Part shown: one piece after another, positions 35,489-44,694 of the stretch
Numbering within the stretch: the stretch's first letter is position 1
Layout: each line of letters begins with the position of its first letter
Source of the DNA: Syntrophorhabdaceae bacterium
GTDB taxonomy: Bacteria; Desulfobacterota; Syntrophorhabdia; Syntrophorhabdales; Syntrophorhabdaceae
Reading direction: 5' to 3'
Assembly (NCBI GenBank): GCA_026415675.1
Contig: JAOAGQ010000034.1
Span: forward strand, 1 to 59,104
DNA length: 59,104 bases
Program-made: the position numbers and the translations under genes
Notes under the pieces: model-generated
The model's database searches: none
Seen by the model: the letters and a program-made list of their open reading frames with translations, nothing else
What the model was told of the DNA's origin: nothing

Positions 35489-35758
35489 TTATCTCACATA
35501 ATTGGGGATGTTGGCCAGAAGGTTCGTCGTATAGGTAACCGTCAGATTTAGCATCCAGGGGAAAAGGATCATCAGAGACAAGGCTATCGCGAGTATCTTC
35601 GGAACAAAAACAAGGGTCATTTCATGTATCTGGGTTGCCGCCTGAAATATGCTGATCACAAGACCTACAACTATGGAAACAAGAAGGGCCGGTCCCATAA
35701 GGAGAAGGGTTATTTTGATCACGTCTCTAAAAATCTGGATAACCATATCTTGGCTCAT
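35489..35758 (-). CDS. fliQ: Flagellar export protein FliQ
   Basis: 89 aa with two transmembrane helices (about 15-38 and 50-72). GPALLVSIVVGLVISIFQAATQI and EMTLVFVPK are typical. Part of the FliPQR export gate; two bases before fliR. Confidence 0.95.
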   Translation of the reverse strand: MSQDMVIQIFRDVIKITLLLMGPALLVSIVVGLVISIFQAATQIHEMTLVFVPKILAIALSLMILFPWMLNLTVTYTTNLLANIPNYVR

Positions 35759-35768
35759 TATAATCCTC

Positions 35769-36527
35769 CTATAAAAAACCTTTTATCATGGAACCCACAA
35801 GGAGATTCCAGCCGTCCACAAGAACGAAAAGCATAAGCTTAAAAGGGAGTGAGATAAATATAGGGGGTAGCATCATCATCCCTGCAGAGAGGAGAACACT
35901 TGCCACCACCATATCTATCACGAGAAAAGGGATATATAGGAGAAACCCTATCTGAAACGCCCTCTTCAACTCACTTATCGCAAAGGCCGGCACGAGCACC
36001 CTCATGGGTATCTCATCAGGATTTTTTGGTCTATTAATCCCCGCCACATTTATAAAAAGGGCGAGGTCTTTCTCTTTCGTCTGTTTTATAAGAAAACCGC
36101 CGATCTCCCTCGATGCCCTGTTTAAGAAGTCCTCAAACCCTATCTGGTTTTTCATATAAGGCGAAAGGGCCTTTGTATGGACGTTCTCATAGGTGGGGGC
36201 CATGATAAAAAATGTGAGGAAAAGGGAAAGGCCTATTATAATCTGGTTGGGGGGAAGTTGAGGTATCCCTATAGCCTGTCTGAGGAGGGACAAAACTATC
36301 ACTATCCTTGTGAATGCACTCATAAGGAGAAGTATGGCAGGCACAAAAGCAAGGATGGTTAGGATGAGAACGATGTTTATTAGATTCCTGTTGCCTTCCA
36401 CAGTGGAAAAGAGGCTCATAAGATTATCGGGATTCTGTACCCTCTCCTTTGGGGCCGCCTTTGCCGAAGCTACCAATGGGGCAAAAAAAAGAGATAGGAT
36501 GACCAAAATAGTGATAATAAACCTCAT
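35769..36527 (-). CDS. fliP: Flagellar export protein FliP
   Basis: 252 aa. A cleavable signal-like N-terminus (1-24) is followed by four transmembrane segments. Signatures: RIVIVLSLLRQAIG, PPNQIIIGLSLFLTFF, and near the end MMMLPPIFISLPFKLMLFVL. Core of the FliPQR gate. ATGA overlap with fliO. Confidence 0.96.
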   Translation of the reverse strand: MRFIITILVILSLFFAPLVASAKAAPKERVQNPDNLMSLFSTVEGNRNLINIVLILTILAFVPAILLLMSAFTRIVIVLSLLRQAIGIPQLPPNQIIIGLSLFLTFFIMAPTYENVHTKALSPYMKNQIGFEDFLNRASREIGGFLIKQTKEKDLALFINVAGINRPKNPDEIPMRVLVPAFAISELKRAFQIGFLLYIPFLVIDMVVASVLLSAGMMMLPPIFISLPFKLMLFVLVDGWNLLVGSMIKGFL

Positions 36528-36802
36528 AAAGGCCTCTCCTCTTTCTTCCAGTTCGCAAGGGGGGTGATCTCCTTTTCTCCTATGGCAAGGACAAAGATAT
36601 GCTCCTCTATCTCCACGATAGCGATCTGTTTTTTATAGCCGATGTACATGGAACCTACCTTTTTTATCGTATAACCCCCGGGGGTCCTACCCAACTGGTA
36701 CTTAAGCCTTAACTTTTCCGTTAATCGATAGAGAAATACGATACCCACCACAAGACCTACAAGCACAAACAATACCTTTAAAATCTCAAGAAGAGTTCCC
36801 AT
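36524..36802 (-). CDS. fliO: Flagellar protein FliO
   Basis: 92 aa. A single N-terminal transmembrane segment (about 5-26) and a short cytoplasmic domain with YIGYKKQIAIVEIEEHIFVLAIG-like beta strands. FliO helps FliP assemble. It is short but typical in size and in position between fliN and fliP. Confidence 0.88.
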   Translation of the reverse strand: MGTLLEILKVLFVLVGLVVGIVFLYRLTEKLRLKYQLGRTPGGYTIKKVGSMYIGYKKQIAIVEIEEHIFVLAIGEKEITPLANWKKEERPL

Positions 36803-37143
36803 TATCCGAGCTTCTGTACCCTTTCTTTAGGGGTCACTATTTCAGTTACCCTGACCCCGAGTCTCTCATTTGCAACAACTATTTCCCCTTTACCGAGGAG
36901 TTTCTCGTTTACATATATATCCACAGGTTCCCCTGCTATCCTGTTTAATTCAACGATAGACCCTTTTGAGAGGGATAGGAGTTCTCCTATCGCCATCTTG
37001 GTCCTCCCTATTTCAACAGATATCTCTACGGGGATATCGAGAAGGCTGTCTATATCAAGCTCGAGCTTTTTTGAATCTCCTCCTTTTGGCCCTCCCTCGA
37101 ACATATCTTCTAATTTGCCTTCCATAGAAACATTCTCCATCAT
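36802..37143 (-). CDS. fliN: Flagellar motor switch protein FliN
   Basis: 113 aa. A C-terminal SpoA domain (about 40-110: DIPVEISVEIGRTKMAIGEL, VDIYVNEKLLGKGEIV) forms the lower C-ring. The N-terminus is short and carries no extra CheY-docking motif. ATGA overlap with fliM. Confidence 0.95.
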   Translation of the reverse strand: MMENVSMEGKLEDMFEGGPKGGDSKKLELDIDSLLDIPVEISVEIGRTKMAIGELLSLSKGSIVELNRIAGEPVDIYVNEKLLGKGEIVVANERLGVRVTEIVTPKERVQKLG

Positions 37144-38126
37144 CTAACCACCTCCTCTATCATGATTGCTTTATTGCCTTTCATGACCCCTAACCTACCT
37201 TTGAACTTGGATCTGTTTTCTACAAGGAGGTCAACAGGGTCGTTTACATGGCGGTCAATCATGATGATATTGTCTTTGGTAACTTTTAAAAATTCGTTAA
37301 GGGACATCTTTCTTTTACCGAGGATGGCTCTCACCTCAAGGGGTATGCAGTAGACCCTCTCTTTCAGCACAGAACACCATTTTTCCCTCATCTCCATATC
37401 CTCCCTTGAGGGGGTAGAAATGAGGTATCCTTTGATCGTCTCGAGGATACTATAAGGTATACAGACCTTCATCCACCCCGATACTCCCTCTATGTCTACT
37501 GAAAATTCGCATACACTCACTATCTCCTCAGGAGAGATCATCGTGATATAGTTGGGGTTCATCTCGGATCTTGAGTATTTACAGGTAATCTCGTAGACAG
37601 GGGCCCATGCCTTTTCCATCTCGACGCAGAATAACTCTAAAAGCTTTTTAATCACACCGAGTTCTATTTTTGTAAATTCCCTCCCCTCTATTTTCGTCTT
37701 CGTTACGCTTGCACTACCGAAAATCGTCTCTAATACGGAGAATATGAGCTTTGCATCGAATATCACTATGAAAAAACCTTTCAGTCTATCTGTCACAATG
37801 ATGTTCATGTTTGTAGGAAGGGGTAAGGTCTTTATAAACTCGTCGTACTGTATGTACTGTATAGTGCCCTGCTCCATATCTATCTCCCTTTCCATAAAAA
37901 GGACAAGGGCGGTCCTGAACGACTTGGAAAACCTGTCATACACAAACTGCAGGGCAGGAAGTTTATCCTTCCTCATTTTTGAGTATTTTACAAAATCAAA
38001 GGCCTTAACCTCGATCTCTTTCTTCGACGGGACAGGCTCCTCGGTTTTTTGCTCGATCTCTATATTTCCATCAGATAAACCCTCAAGGAGGGCATCGATC
38101 TCCTCCTGTGTAAGTATCTGTTCCAT
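37140..38126 (-). CDS. fliM: Flagellar motor switch protein FliM
   Basis: 328 aa. The N-terminal CheY-P docking peptide ILTQEEIDALLEGL is intact, followed by the CheC-like middle domain and a C-terminal SpoA domain (about 250-325). It sets rotation direction on binding CheY-P. The same docking motif occurs three times in the small protein at 17190-17474. Confidence 0.96.
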   Translation of the reverse strand: MEQILTQEEIDALLEGLSDGNIEIEQKTEEPVPSKKEIEVKAFDFVKYSKMRKDKLPALQFVYDRFSKSFRTALVLFMEREIDMEQGTIQYIQYDEFIKTLPLPTNMNIIVTDRLKGFFIVIFDAKLIFSVLETIFGSASVTKTKIEGREFTKIELGVIKKLLELFCVEMEKAWAPVYEITCKYSRSEMNPNYITMISPEEIVSVCEFSVDIEGVSGWMKVCIPYSILETIKGYLISTPSREDMEMREKWCSVLKERVYCIPLEVRAILGKRKMSLNEFLKVTKDNIIMIDRHVNDPVDLLVENRSKFKGRLGVMKGNKAIMIEEVVR

Positions 38127-38135
38127 CTATTCCCC

Positions 38136-38636
38136 TTACTGGATAATGATATCGGTAATATAAACTGCCTGTATCTGTTCCTTGTCCTTTAATGCACCCC
38201 TTAGGGCACCCATAATCTCATCCTTTATCAGGTTTCTGTTATTTACATCGATGAGGATATCCACACTCTTTGTCCCCAGGACACTTAAGACCCTATCCCT
38301 CACAAGGGGGATCATCTTCTTCATATCTTCCATTACCTTATCGTCCTTAACCTGAATACCTATTGTCACCTTGGCAAACTTGTTACCGCTTCCGAAAATG
38401 TTGAAGAGAAAAGGGTCCAGAGATAGTATAGGACCCCCTGGTTTTACTTTTTTTTCAACAGGTTTTGCCTCCTCTGAAGGGGCACTCTCCTTTCCTCCCA
38501 ACATTTTTTTAGCAAAAAAGAAATAGGTCCCCCCTGCTCCTATGGAGAGCGCGAACACTATAATGAGTATCACAAATAACAGCTTACTCTTCTTTTTTGG
38601 TGCCTTCTTTGCATCTTCTGTCTGTTCTGTCGCCAT
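38136..38636 (-). CDS. fliL: Flagellar basal body-associated protein FliL
   Basis: 166 aa. A transmembrane segment at about 19-42 follows a Lys-rich N-terminus, and the periplasmic FliL domain (about 75-166) includes LSLDPFLFNIF and VRDRVLSVLGTKSVDIL. It supports stator function at high load. First gene of the second flagellar unit. The ribosome site AAGGAGAG and a sigma54 promoter lie just upstream. Confidence 0.94.
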   Translation of the reverse strand: MATEQTEDAKKAPKKKSKLLFVILIIVFALSIGAGGTYFFFAKKMLGGKESAPSEEAKPVEKKVKPGGPILSLDPFLFNIFGSGNKFAKVTIGIQVKDDKVMEDMKKMIPLVRDRVLSVLGTKSVDILIDVNNRNLIKDEIMGALRGALKDKEQIQAVYITDIIIQ

Positions 38637-38667
38637 AGGTTTCTCTCTCCTTTCGATTATATTAAAA

Positions 38668-38681
38668 GCAATTCCTATGCC
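38668..38681 (-). promoter_or_regulatory. Sigma54 promoter of the fliL-cheA operon
   Basis: Minus strand TATGGCATAGGAATTGCTT: the -24 GG (38680-38681) and -12 GC (38668-38669) are separated by exactly 10 nt, with TGGCA and TTGCT matching the sigma54 consensus. Predicted start near 38656, 20 nt before fliL. Confidence 0.88.
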
Positions 38682-38829
38682 ATACGAAAAATAATCCCTC
38701 TGTAGAATAAAAAATGATTAATTTCAGTTAGTTATAGATTTAAATGGGGTCTTTTTATTATTTAAAATAAAAGGGAATATCGATTAAGACAAGTCTTTTC
38801 ACATTATCATGTTGGAAAGATAGACAAAA

Positions 38830-38848
38830 CTGTCATCTAATTGACATA
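38830..38848. promoter_or_regulatory. Putative enhancer site upstream of fliL (dyad B)
   Basis: CTGTCAT-CTAAT-TGACATA, identical in its 14 arm bases to the site at 51603-51621. It is centred about 180 nt upstream of the predicted fliL transcript start, in range for a sigma54 activator, and probably binds one of the NtrC-type regulators encoded here. Confidence 0.72.
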
Positions 38849-38887
38849 AAAGATGAAGGGGAGGTATTTTAACCTGCCCCTTCATCC
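38847..38887 (-). terminator. Terminator after flgE
   Basis: Minus strand GATGAAGGGG-C-AGG, loop, CCT-CCCCTTCATC, then TTTTAT. Thirteen base pairs with one bulge. It separates the flgB-flgE unit from the fliL unit. The rest of the 260-nt gap holds the dyad and the sigma54 promoter. Confidence 0.85.
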
Positions 38888-38898
38888 TATATCATTCA

Positions 38899-40473
38899 CT
38901 ATCTCTTTAGGTTCATCAACTCCTGGAGCACTTCATCCGTCGTGGTGATCACCCTGGAATTCGCCTGAAAACCCCTCTGGGCCACGATCATCTTTACAAA
39001 TTCCGTGGCGAGATCCACGTTAGACTGTTCAAGGGAGTTGGGGTTTATCTTTCCGAGCCCTCCTTCTCCAGGGGCATTTGTATAAGCAGGACCTGAATCG
39101 ATGGTTTCGGAGTACAGGTTCCCCCCCTCTTTTCTCAAGGCCTGGGTATTGTTGAAGTTCGCTAGTGTAATCTGGTACAGGTCAAGGATCTGTCCGTTTG
39201 AATAGTGTCCCGAGATTATACCCTCTCCGTTAACGGTTATATTCATCAGAACCCCGGGGGGATAACCATCCTGGGACTGGAAATTCGTTGTAGAGGCGAT
39301 AGGATATTGGGTAGATGCACCCCCTCCTGATTTATTGCCAAAAATCAGCTCTATCTTCTGGTTCTGTATAGCCCCCTGGGAAAAGTTAAATACAACCGTA
39401 ACAGGATCACCCCCACTTATGAGGACACCGTTCTGGTTGAATTTAAGATTACCCCAGTCAACAAGGGTGTCTTTCCCTGTCACCGAATCGTTACCGTTTA
39501 ATACCGCCATCCATTCCCACACACTCGTGTCGTTATCATCCTCATAGGCCTTTCTGAAATAGACGTTTACCACATGGGCCTGACCCAGTGAATCATAAGC
39601 GGTGATAGAGGATGAATAGTTCGATGTTGCCGTGGCGTTCTTTGTGGCACTCTCATACTTATATTCGAATCCTGATATGGTAAAATTCTGTGTACCATCT
39701 GATATTGCTGAGTTTATCTTGAGATCAAGGCCCGAACCCTGCCAGTCTTTATACTCTTGTCCACCTACAATTGTACCTGTAAACTCTTTGGTTTTACCCG
39801 TTGTCTTCCCATCAGGGCCTTTTTCTTCCACCGTCAATTTCAGGGTGTTCCCTGTCACTTCTGCAGTATAGTCCCCGGCCCTTGGATACTTCCCTTCACT
39901 TGCAGTAATAGATGATATGGCCCCTGTAGCTGAGAGGGCACCCACGCTCCCCTTCCACTCTGCATTCGATTGCAGATTGACCGCCATACCGATCTTCTGG
40001 GTTGCCCTTGGTTCACTTGGTTCGGGGGAAATCACTATATCCTTGCTCACCCCTACCGGGGCATTGGTTGTCCTGTCTATGGCTCTACCCTGTAAAACAT
40101 AACCTGCAGGGGTTGTCATATACCCCTCTTTGTCAAACCTGAATTGTCCTGCCCTCGTATAATACTTCGTGCTGTTTTCCGGGGACCTGACTATAAAAAA
40201 ACCTTTTCCTCCTATCGCGAGATCCGTCGGTTCGCTTGTACTCTCAAAGGAACCCTGGGTAAAAAGGGTATCGACCGAATTGAGGGCCGTACCTCTTCCA
40301 ACCTGGCTTGAACCTGAAGAACCGAATATAGACTGGTACAGAACATCCTCAAACGTAGCCCTGCTACTTTTGAAACCCACCGTATTTACGTTTGCTATGT
40401 TGTTACCCACCACATTGATGGAATGGCTGTTTGACATGAGACCGCTTATCCCTGAAAAAAAGGAACTTAGCAT
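38899..40473 (-). CDS. flgE: Flagellar hook protein FlgE
   Basis: 524 aa. The N-terminal rod/hook domain (GISGLMSNSHSINVVGNNIANVNTVGFKSS) and the C-terminal domain (QSNVDLATEFVKMIVAQRGFQANSR) bracket D1-D2 domains (about 85-440) that are somewhat expanded over the enterobacterial form (about 400 aa). Secreted by the flagellar export system. It ends the first flagellar unit, followed by a strong terminator. Confidence 0.95.
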   Translation of the reverse strand: MLSSFFSGISGLMSNSHSINVVGNNIANVNTVGFKSSRATFEDVLYQSIFGSSGSSQVGRGTALNSVDTLFTQGSFESTSEPTDLAIGGKGFFIVRSPENSTKYYTRAGQFRFDKEGYMTTPAGYVLQGRAIDRTTNAPVGVSKDIVISPEPSEPRATQKIGMAVNLQSNAEWKGSVGALSATGAISSITASEGKYPRAGDYTAEVTGNTLKLTVEEKGPDGKTTGKTKEFTGTIVGGQEYKDWQGSGLDLKINSAISDGTQNFTISGFEYKYESATKNATATSNYSSSITAYDSLGQAHVVNVYFRKAYEDDNDTSVWEWMAVLNGNDSVTGKDTLVDWGNLKFNQNGVLISGGDPVTVVFNFSQGAIQNQKIELIFGNKSGGGASTQYPIASTTNFQSQDGYPPGVLMNITVNGEGIISGHYSNGQILDLYQITLANFNNTQALRKEGGNLYSETIDSGPAYTNAPGEGGLGKINPNSLEQSNVDLATEFVKMIVAQRGFQANSRVITTTDEVLQELMNLKR

Positions 40474-40483
40474 AAAATACCTC

Positions 40484-41098
40484 CTATTCTTTAATTTGTT
40501 TCACCGTATCGGCAGGGTAAGACTCTCCACTCCCCGCGATAAGCATGATTTTCCCGTCCCTCATATCGATACCCTTTACTATCCTGTATGAGCTTGTCTT
40601 GCAATTAACCACCTTATTACCCTTGTATGCGACAGCGGCGATAGTTGCGCTTCCGTCGGACTCATGGGTATATACAAGGGGTTCTCCCTTTTTAAACCTC
40701 ACCTCTTTTACAGAACCATCCTCCAAACTTTTTATGGTCAAGAGTACCTCATCGAAGTCACCCTCCGGGGTCAGGTAGACCGAATCCCCCTTTGAAAGAT
40801 TGCTACTCTCAACATTCACCTTCTTTCCAATGGTGGAGATCCACTGTGTTATATTTCCCTTTTCCCACGACTGTTTCATACCATCTAGGGTGCTCGATAT
40901 ATTCTGCAACTGTTCCACCTGTGTGAGTTGGGACAACTGGTTCAAAAATTCATCCGCCTTCATCGGGTTTAACGGATCCTGGTATTTAATCTGGGATATG
41001 AGGATCTTCAAAAAGGCATCCTTATCGACAAGATTGGTCGACCGTGTCTGATTCTGATTCTTGTTTCCCTGGGTACTCGATACGGTTTGTATCTCCAT
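40484..41098 (-). CDS. flgD: Flagellar hook capping protein FlgD
   Basis: 204 aa. The N-terminal LVDKDAFLKILISQIKYQDPLNPMKADEF-type segment is diagnostic. The middle holds a FlgD Ig-like or Tudor-like fold and a C-terminal YRIVKGIDMRDGKIMLIAG stretch. It caps the growing hook. Located directly before flgE. Confidence 0.94.
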   Translation of the reverse strand: MEIQTVSSTQGNKNQNQTRSTNLVDKDAFLKILISQIKYQDPLNPMKADEFLNQLSQLTQVEQLQNISSTLDGMKQSWEKGNITQWISTIGKKVNVESSNLSKGDSVYLTPEGDFDEVLLTIKSLEDGSVKEVRFKKGEPLVYTHESDGSATIAAVAYKGNKVVNCKTSSYRIVKGIDMRDGKIMLIAGSGESYPADTVKQIKE

Positions 41099-41107
41099 GA
41101 TTCCTCC

Positions 41108-42823
41108 TTAAATTGCCTCCAAAATTTCTTTAAACCCCTTCCCTTCTTTGCCCTCTCCGTAATTCCTCCTCCCTGTATATCTATATTCCCTCTTTCCGTT
41201 ACCCTCTCTTGTTCCGTCGGGATTTATAAAAATATTCGCATAGATGTTTTTATCTTCGAGGTTTCTTATAATGGTATCTCTATTGGTCTGAAGGATATTC
41301 GTGATCCTCGCATCCATCGTTTTTATATCGACGATTATTGATTTCCCCTCCTGTTTAAACCCTAAAAGAATCGTATCATCTTCGTTGAACTTTAATCTAA
41401 CAACCACATTTAAAGATTCATTTTTATTGACGGCCTCCTCTATTATTTTCTCGACCCTGTCTACAAGGTTAAAATGGGATTTTAAAACCCCTTCCGCCTT
41501 ATCCCCCGTATCCCCAATATTATTCAATCGTTCGCTGTGGTTTTGCCCCATATAATATTCCATTTTGGGTCCATTCTCCTTCTCCCTTATTTTTTCAAAA
41601 CCTAAATTTTCATCTGCCTTTAAGCCTGAGATTATACCTCCATCGTTATGTTTCTCGGTAAGATATGTAGCGTCTAATCTCTCTTTTACTTTGGCCATCT
41701 TCATCGGTTCATCCATCTCATAAGGGATATTATGGGAGGCCCTTTCATTATCTTTTTTAATAAGCTCCCCGAGGAATAAGCGGTCTTTCTCTGCAGGCTC
41801 GATTCTATCTGCAGATAAATTCAATACTTTAACCTCTATTTCTTCCCTCTCGAGTAGTCGGTAACCCTTAGCCTTCTCTAAGGGAACTTCATCTCCCTCT
41901 CCTTTAGAAAGAATCCTCTTATTCGAAAAATCATGCTTTATCATCTCCGTATTGGTACCAACATAAAAGGTATCCCTCTTTCCATCTGTAACATCTTTTA
42001 AAACAAAAGGATTTATAGATATAGGCCTATCATCTCCTTCGTCTGCCCCAAAAGGATTAACCCCATATATAGAAGAAAGGTGTACTTTCTCTTCCATATT
42101 GCCCTTTATAGAAGTCGTATACGCCCTTTCTTCCTGATTATCCTCTATACGGGGATTATCCATGAGCTCTTCTATTTTATATCCCGGAATAAGGCCTGGT
42201 GTCTGGAAAGCTATGTTTTTATCGTATAAGGGTTTTTCAACTTCCTGATTTACCCTATACCCTTGCGGTCTCTCCTCTTCTCTTATATCTTTTTTCTCCT
42301 GGAATACCCCCTTTTTTTCAGCACCCACGATCAAAGGGGATGATTCGGAAGATTCACCTCTTTTTGTGTCCGGGGCAATAAATTCGGTTAATACAGAATT
42401 TCCCTTAATCTTTCCGTCCTCTCCTCTTGACATCTGTTCGCTATAGTATAGATTTGACAGATACATAAAAAATTGGGCTAGTTTCTGTGACTCTATGGGT
42501 TTATCCATAAGGGACAGGGATGAATCCTCAACCTCTATTTCCTTTTTCTCCTCTGATTGGCCTTCATATTTTTCTAAAAGCAAAGGAAGGGCTAAATTTA
42601 AAAAAGCTTGCCCTTTTGCGTCTATGCCTTCCTCTGCTGTCCCTTCATCTACCCCTCCATGAAGGGATAAAAAGCCCTCAAAGATAGAAGAGAAATTAAA
42701 ACCGTCTCCCTCTGTATTTCCCCCTCTCCCCTCTCCTGGATAATGTATGCTGTTTCCCAGGATATTCATTAGATAGTTGATAGTGGCATTTGTTTCCATG
42801 TAAAAGGATAATTCAAAATCCAT
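41108..42823 (-). CDS. fliK: Flagellar hook-length control protein FliK
   Basis: 571 aa. A long, low-complexity, charged N-terminal ruler (about 1-440) precedes the C-terminal Flg_hook domain (about 455-545: VVRLKFNEDDTILLGFKQEG, ANIFINPDG). It measures hook length and triggers the FlhB switch. Sequence conservation is limited to the C-terminus, as usual. The gene is more AT-rich than its neighbours, which fits a disordered ruler. Confidence 0.88.
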   Translation of the reverse strand: MDFELSFYMETNATINYLMNILGNSIHYPGEGRGGNTEGDGFNFSSIFEGFLSLHGGVDEGTAEEGIDAKGQAFLNLALPLLLEKYEGQSEEKKEIEVEDSSLSLMDKPIESQKLAQFFMYLSNLYYSEQMSRGEDGKIKGNSVLTEFIAPDTKRGESSESSPLIVGAEKKGVFQEKKDIREEERPQGYRVNQEVEKPLYDKNIAFQTPGLIPGYKIEELMDNPRIEDNQEERAYTTSIKGNMEEKVHLSSIYGVNPFGADEGDDRPISINPFVLKDVTDGKRDTFYVGTNTEMIKHDFSNKRILSKGEGDEVPLEKAKGYRLLEREEIEVKVLNLSADRIEPAEKDRLFLGELIKKDNERASHNIPYEMDEPMKMAKVKERLDATYLTEKHNDGGIISGLKADENLGFEKIREKENGPKMEYYMGQNHSERLNNIGDTGDKAEGVLKSHFNLVDRVEKIIEEAVNKNESLNVVVRLKFNEDDTILLGFKQEGKSIIVDIKTMDARITNILQTNRDTIIRNLEDKNIYANIFINPDGTREGNGKREYRYTGRRNYGEGKEGKGFKEILEAI

Positions 42824-42887
42824 GCCACAATATATTTCTTGTTATTTCAAATAGATAGAAAATGCGATGGCAAATTCAGTTTGCTTG

Positions 42888-42910
42888 AAGGGGGAATTTT
42901 ATTCCCCCTT
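42888..42910. repeat. Hairpin between fliJ and fliK
   Basis: Perfect 10-bp inverted repeat AAGGGGGAAT / ATTCCCCCTT with a 3-nt loop in the 102-nt gap. There is no U-tract on the coding (minus) strand, so it is more likely an mRNA processing or stability element than a terminator. Confidence 0.7.
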
Positions 42911-42925
42911 AGGGAAATTTTTTCC

Positions 42926-43351
42926 TTATCGGTTCTCATCTATACGGAGGGCAAGCTCATCAAGCCTCTTCTGCTCTTTTCTATTTTCGATCCGCTTCTT
43001 TTCTCTCAAGGCCTTCTTTTTCAGTGTTTCAAGCATCTTCAGTTCTTTCAAGAGACTGAGCATCTCTGACCTTATCTTTTCTTTCCTTTTTGCGAGTTCC
43101 TCGTTTTTTCTTTTCAAACCCTGCTTTACGTTTTCAAGATAGATGGTATGCTCTTTTATTACATAAAACTCATTGCTCTCCAAAAGACCTTCGCCTATCT
43201 TCGTATATTCCTCTATGATCCTGCGATCCACCTCAACAATCTCTAAACCTACCCTCTCCATCTCAGAAATAACCCGTTCCATCTCCGTCTTTCTATCATC
43301 CATCAACCTCTCTTTTATCTCTATAACCCTATCAAGGCCAAACTTTACCAT
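42926..43351 (-). CDS. fliJ: Flagellar export chaperone FliJ
   Basis: 141 aa, almost entirely coiled coil with dense Glu, Lys and Arg heptads, typical of FliJ, the stalk-like partner of the FliI ATPase. Identification relies on coiled-coil character, length and position right after fliI. Confidence 0.86.
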   Translation of the reverse strand: MVKFGLDRVIEIKERLMDDRKTEMERVISEMERVGLEIVEVDRRIIEEYTKIGEGLLESNEFYVIKEHTIYLENVKQGLKRKNEELAKRKEKIRSEMLSLLKELKMLETLKKKALREKKRIENRKEQKRLDELALRIDENR

Positions 43352-43368
43352 GATTTTTATGACGTTTT

Positions 43369-44694
43369 TTATACGTAGAAGAGTATCTTCATGCTGTTAA
43401 TCGCCTCTTCCATCGTGACCTTCTCATCCGTTTTCTGTGTTAAAAAGGCCCTCACCTTATCGATCATCGATATCGCATAGTCGATCTTTTTGTTGCTCCC
43501 GGGGTTATAAGCACCTATGTTTATCAGATCCTCTGCCCTCTCATATTCTGAAAGTATCTCCACTATTCTCGTGGCATACTCTAACTGTTCTTTTGTGGCA
43601 ATGTCCTTCATCGTTCTGCTTACGCTTCTCAATACATCTATAGCAGGGTAGTGGTTCATATCCGCAAGGCGTCTTGATAATACTATGTGGCCGTCGAGAA
43701 TAGACCTGGCCGAATCTGCTATGGGGTCATCGAGGTCGTCTCCTTCCACTAAAACGGTGTAAATTGCGCTCATCGTCCCCTCCCCTTCACCGTTACCGGT
43801 TCTTTCAAGTAACTTGGACAGAAGAGAAAAAACACTCGGGGTATATCCCTTCGTCGTTGGAGGCTCCCCGATAGCCAACCCCACCTCCCTCTGGGCCATA
43901 CTGAACCTCGTCAAAGAATCCATCATAAGGAGCACATCATTCCCTTTGTCCCTAAAATATTCGGCAATCGCCACCGTGAGAAATGCCCCCCTTATCCTTA
44001 TAAGAGGCGGCTGGTCCGATGTTGCCACAATAACAACAGTCCTCTCGATCCCTTCCCCCAGGTCCTTCTCGATGAACTCCCTCCCCTCCCTGCCTCTCTC
44101 CCCTATTAAACCGATTACGTTTATATCCGCCGATGTGTGCCTTGCTATCATCCCGAGGAGGACGCTTTTCCCAACTCCCGAGCCTGCAAAAATACCTATC
44201 CTCTGCCCTTTGCCACAAGTGAGAAGACCATTTACGGACCTTATACCGAGATCAAGGGGGGTTGTTATCCGCTTCTTTTTCATGGGGTTTACCGTATCTC
44301 TGTAAACAGGTACGGTATCAGAACAGTTGATTGGGCCCTTTCCATCTATAGGATTACCAAGACCATCGATCACCCTTCCGAGGAGTAAATCCCCTACCTT
44401 TGCGTTCACCATCTGTTTTTTGGAAAGTATCTTTGAGCCGATACCTACACCCCTTATATCCCCTAAAGGCATAAGGAGAGTTTTTCCATCTTTAAAACCT
44501 ACCACTTCCGCATCTATGGGAATCTCTCCGTCTACAGGAAATATCTGGGCGGCATCACCAACGGAAGAGATAGGTCCCTTCCCTTCTATCACAAGCCCCA
44601 CAACCTGATTGACCTTACCGTAGAGTCTATACGGGTAAAGCTCAACCAATCTGTTTTGAACGAAGGAGAGTATCTCCCCAACGGCTAAACTCAT
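43369..44694 (-). CDS. fliI: Flagellum-specific ATPase FliI
   Basis: 441 aa, F1-beta-like ATPase that powers or aids export. Walker A GIFAGSGVGKSVLLG, Walker B LLMMDSLTRFSMAQREV and the family loop GEPPTTKGYTPSVFSLL are present. Overlaps the end of fliH. Confidence 0.97.
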   Translation of the reverse strand: MSLAVGEILSFVQNRLVELYPYRLYGKVNQVVGLVIEGKGPISSVGDAAQIFPVDGEIPIDAEVVGFKDGKTLLMPLGDIRGVGIGSKILSKKQMVNAKVGDLLLGRVIDGLGNPIDGKGPINCSDTVPVYRDTVNPMKKKRITTPLDLGIRSVNGLLTCGKGQRIGIFAGSGVGKSVLLGMIARHTSADINVIGLIGERGREGREFIEKDLGEGIERTVVIVATSDQPPLIRIRGAFLTVAIAEYFRDKGNDVLLMMDSLTRFSMAQREVGLAIGEPPTTKGYTPSVFSLLSKLLERTGNGEGEGTMSAIYTVLVEGDDLDDPIADSARSILDGHIVLSRRLADMNHYPAIDVLRSVSRTMKDIATKEQLEYATRIVEILSEYERAEDLINIGAYNPGSNKKIDYAISMIDKVRAFLTQKTDEKVTMEEAINSMKILFYV

